A stretch of 64,000 bases of DNA from Pelobates cultripes (taxonomy: Eukaryota; Chordata; Amphibia; Anura; Pelobatidae): the NCBI GenBank assembly GCA_933207985.1, contig OW240917.1, positions 124,170,573 to 124,234,572 on the forward strand, in the 5' to 3' direction. The notes below the pieces were generated by a model. The model made no database searches and was not told the DNA's origin. It saw only the letters and a program-made list of their open reading frames with translations. Of the stretch, positions 62,877 to 64,000 are shown one piece after another. Every line of letters starts with the position of its first letter. Within the stretch, counting starts at the first letter, position 1. Made by a program: the position numbers and the translations under genes.

Positions 62877-64000
62877 ACATAATAATATAACTATTACTAT
62901 TTTAACGCTTCCACCACCAAGACAATTTATAAATGGGGTTGACTTGGTCCCTCAGGTAAATCAATAATAAAAACCCATCAAATATTACTTAGCACAATAT
63001 CTATTCAATTGCAAAATACAAATTAGTTCAGGTAACGTGATTCTTAACCAGACAAAGGCAGAACTTAAAGGGACTCTCCAGTGCCAGGAAAACAATCCGT
63101 TTTTTGGCACTGCATGTCCCCTCTCCCTCCCAATCCCCGGTTGCTGAAGGCATGAAAACCCCTTCAGTGACTTACCAGAGGCAACGACTTGTCCCACGTC
63201 ACTGTTTCTTCCTCCGCTGCCACTCCTCGCCTTCATTACATCGGCCGGTGGGCGAGACCTAATGCGCATGCGCGGCTTGACACATTGTGCTAAACTGTGC
63301 TGTGCTAATAAAAAAAATAAAAAATAATTAGAGCAAAGTGAACCGACGGAATGCCCCTGTTGAAGGTGCTGTTATATGTGTTCTTTGGTGTTTGTTAGTG
63401 GATTCACTAACAGAGAACACGTATAAAGCTGCCCTACAGCAGAATACCAATGGTATAGTGAAACGCATTAAGTAAGGACATACATTATCCACAGTTTTTA
63501 TTTTTACTTGTATAGCTGTTGTTCCCAGCTTTTTATTTAATGAACCTACTATTTTATACATCATCACTTGTGGAGTACATCCTTCATACAGCCCTCACCA
63601 ACCTTCCGGTTCCAGCATATATCCATAGGTGGGGATTGTTCCACCTCATGTTCTTCATACCAGAGCAGGACATTGCTGTGGGTGACGCAAGTAGGATATT
63701 TTCCTCCATCAATTGTTTGTATATACTTATACCATCAGATTTCCTATATTGTCTTTTTTCACATGTACTTACTCCATCCTGAAAACAAGCTCCAAAGACC
63801 CTCCACTTATATCCATAGACGGAGATTATTCCGTCCAGGCCTTCTTAATAGAGCTGAGACAGCTCTAAAAAGTGAGTGTGCACTTTTGACCATTTGTTCT
63901 CCCTTCACAAACATCTACTGTACTGCACCATAATCTGTTTCTTGCTTTGTACTTATAGATTCATATACTAAGAATATCATCTGTATCGTATGTATATGTA
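62877..64000. other. Intron 32 right part: repeats, no exon seen
   Basis: A MITE left part begins at 63,069 (ttaaagggactctccagtgcc). From about 63,360 there is a repeat-like region with 'gaacacgtataaagctgcc' and 'tagtgaaacgcattaag', reminiscent of Penelope-like terminal sequence. A diverged tandem pair of 'atatccatagrYgg' blocks lies at 63,618 and 63,810. No coding sequence supported. Confidence 0.4.

Noticed and set aside
59946..64000. Search for cenpe exon 33
   Set aside because: No stretch with coiled-coil coding bias, acceptor, donor and phase 0 was found; the region is occupied by a Penelope-like element and MITEs.
1..64000. CRISPR arrays, bacterial operons, rRNA or tRNA genes
   Set aside because: Spliced vertebrate gene and eukaryotic transposons throughout. 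No regularly spaced repeat-spacer array and no cloverleaf or rRNA sequence noticed.

Overview
This is nuclear DNA from a vertebrate, most likely a frog or toad. The window holds the 5' part of one intron-rich gene, cenpe (centromere protein E, the kinesin-7 motor of the kinetochore). The rest is interspersed repeats typical of amphibian genomes. I infer an anuran from the repeats: TTAA-flanked T2/Kolobok-like MITEs, Tc1-like elements, a DIRS-like YR retrotransposon, Penelope-like elements, and L1/Tx1 and CR1/L2 LINEs. I cannot name the species.

Layout. Positions 1-10,480 are intergenic or upstream. They hold a 2.2-kb foldback insertion (301-2499, 14-bp target-site duplication), a 39-bp minisatellite (4052-4260), a Penelope-like remnant with inverted flanks (4717-5355), a CR1/L2 3' end and several MITEs. 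A small promoter (about 10,500-10,658) carries a CCAAT box and CHR-type elements, as expected of a G2/M gene. The cenpe start codon is at 10,659. I placed 32 coding exons by hand between 10,659 and 59,945. All have GT..AG borders and compatible phases, and together they give an open frame of 5,022 nt (1,674 codons). This covers the whole motor domain (P-loop, switch I, switch II, neck) and roughly the first 60% of the coiled-coil stalk. The gene runs off the right edge; I see no further exon in 59,946-64,000.

The introns record repeated transposition. Intron 1 contains a Tc1-like element (12,124-18,102) split by a 1,070-bp hAT element with a perfect 8-bp TSD, and split again by a CR1/L2 LINE. 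That LINE was in turn split by a 2-kb L1/Tx1-type insertion that encodes only ORF1 (354 aa, intact). Intron 11 holds a Tc1-like element with Sleeping Beauty-style IR/DR ends. Intron 12 holds a DIRS-like element interrupted by a MITE. Intron 22 holds a 1,020-bp solo LTR with a 5-bp TSD. Intron 25 and the right end hold Penelope-like reverse transcriptase/GIY-YIG remnants antisense to cenpe. Introns 5 and 9 contain long near-perfect or perfect palindromes (190 and 184 bp).

The only host gene supported is cenpe. Its product carries chromosomes to the metaphase plate and links kinetochores to microtubule plus ends. Everything else is selfish or neutral DNA, although some of it (palindromes, direct repeats flanking exons 14-15) could affect local stability. 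I found no rRNA, tRNA, CRISPR or prokaryotic system.
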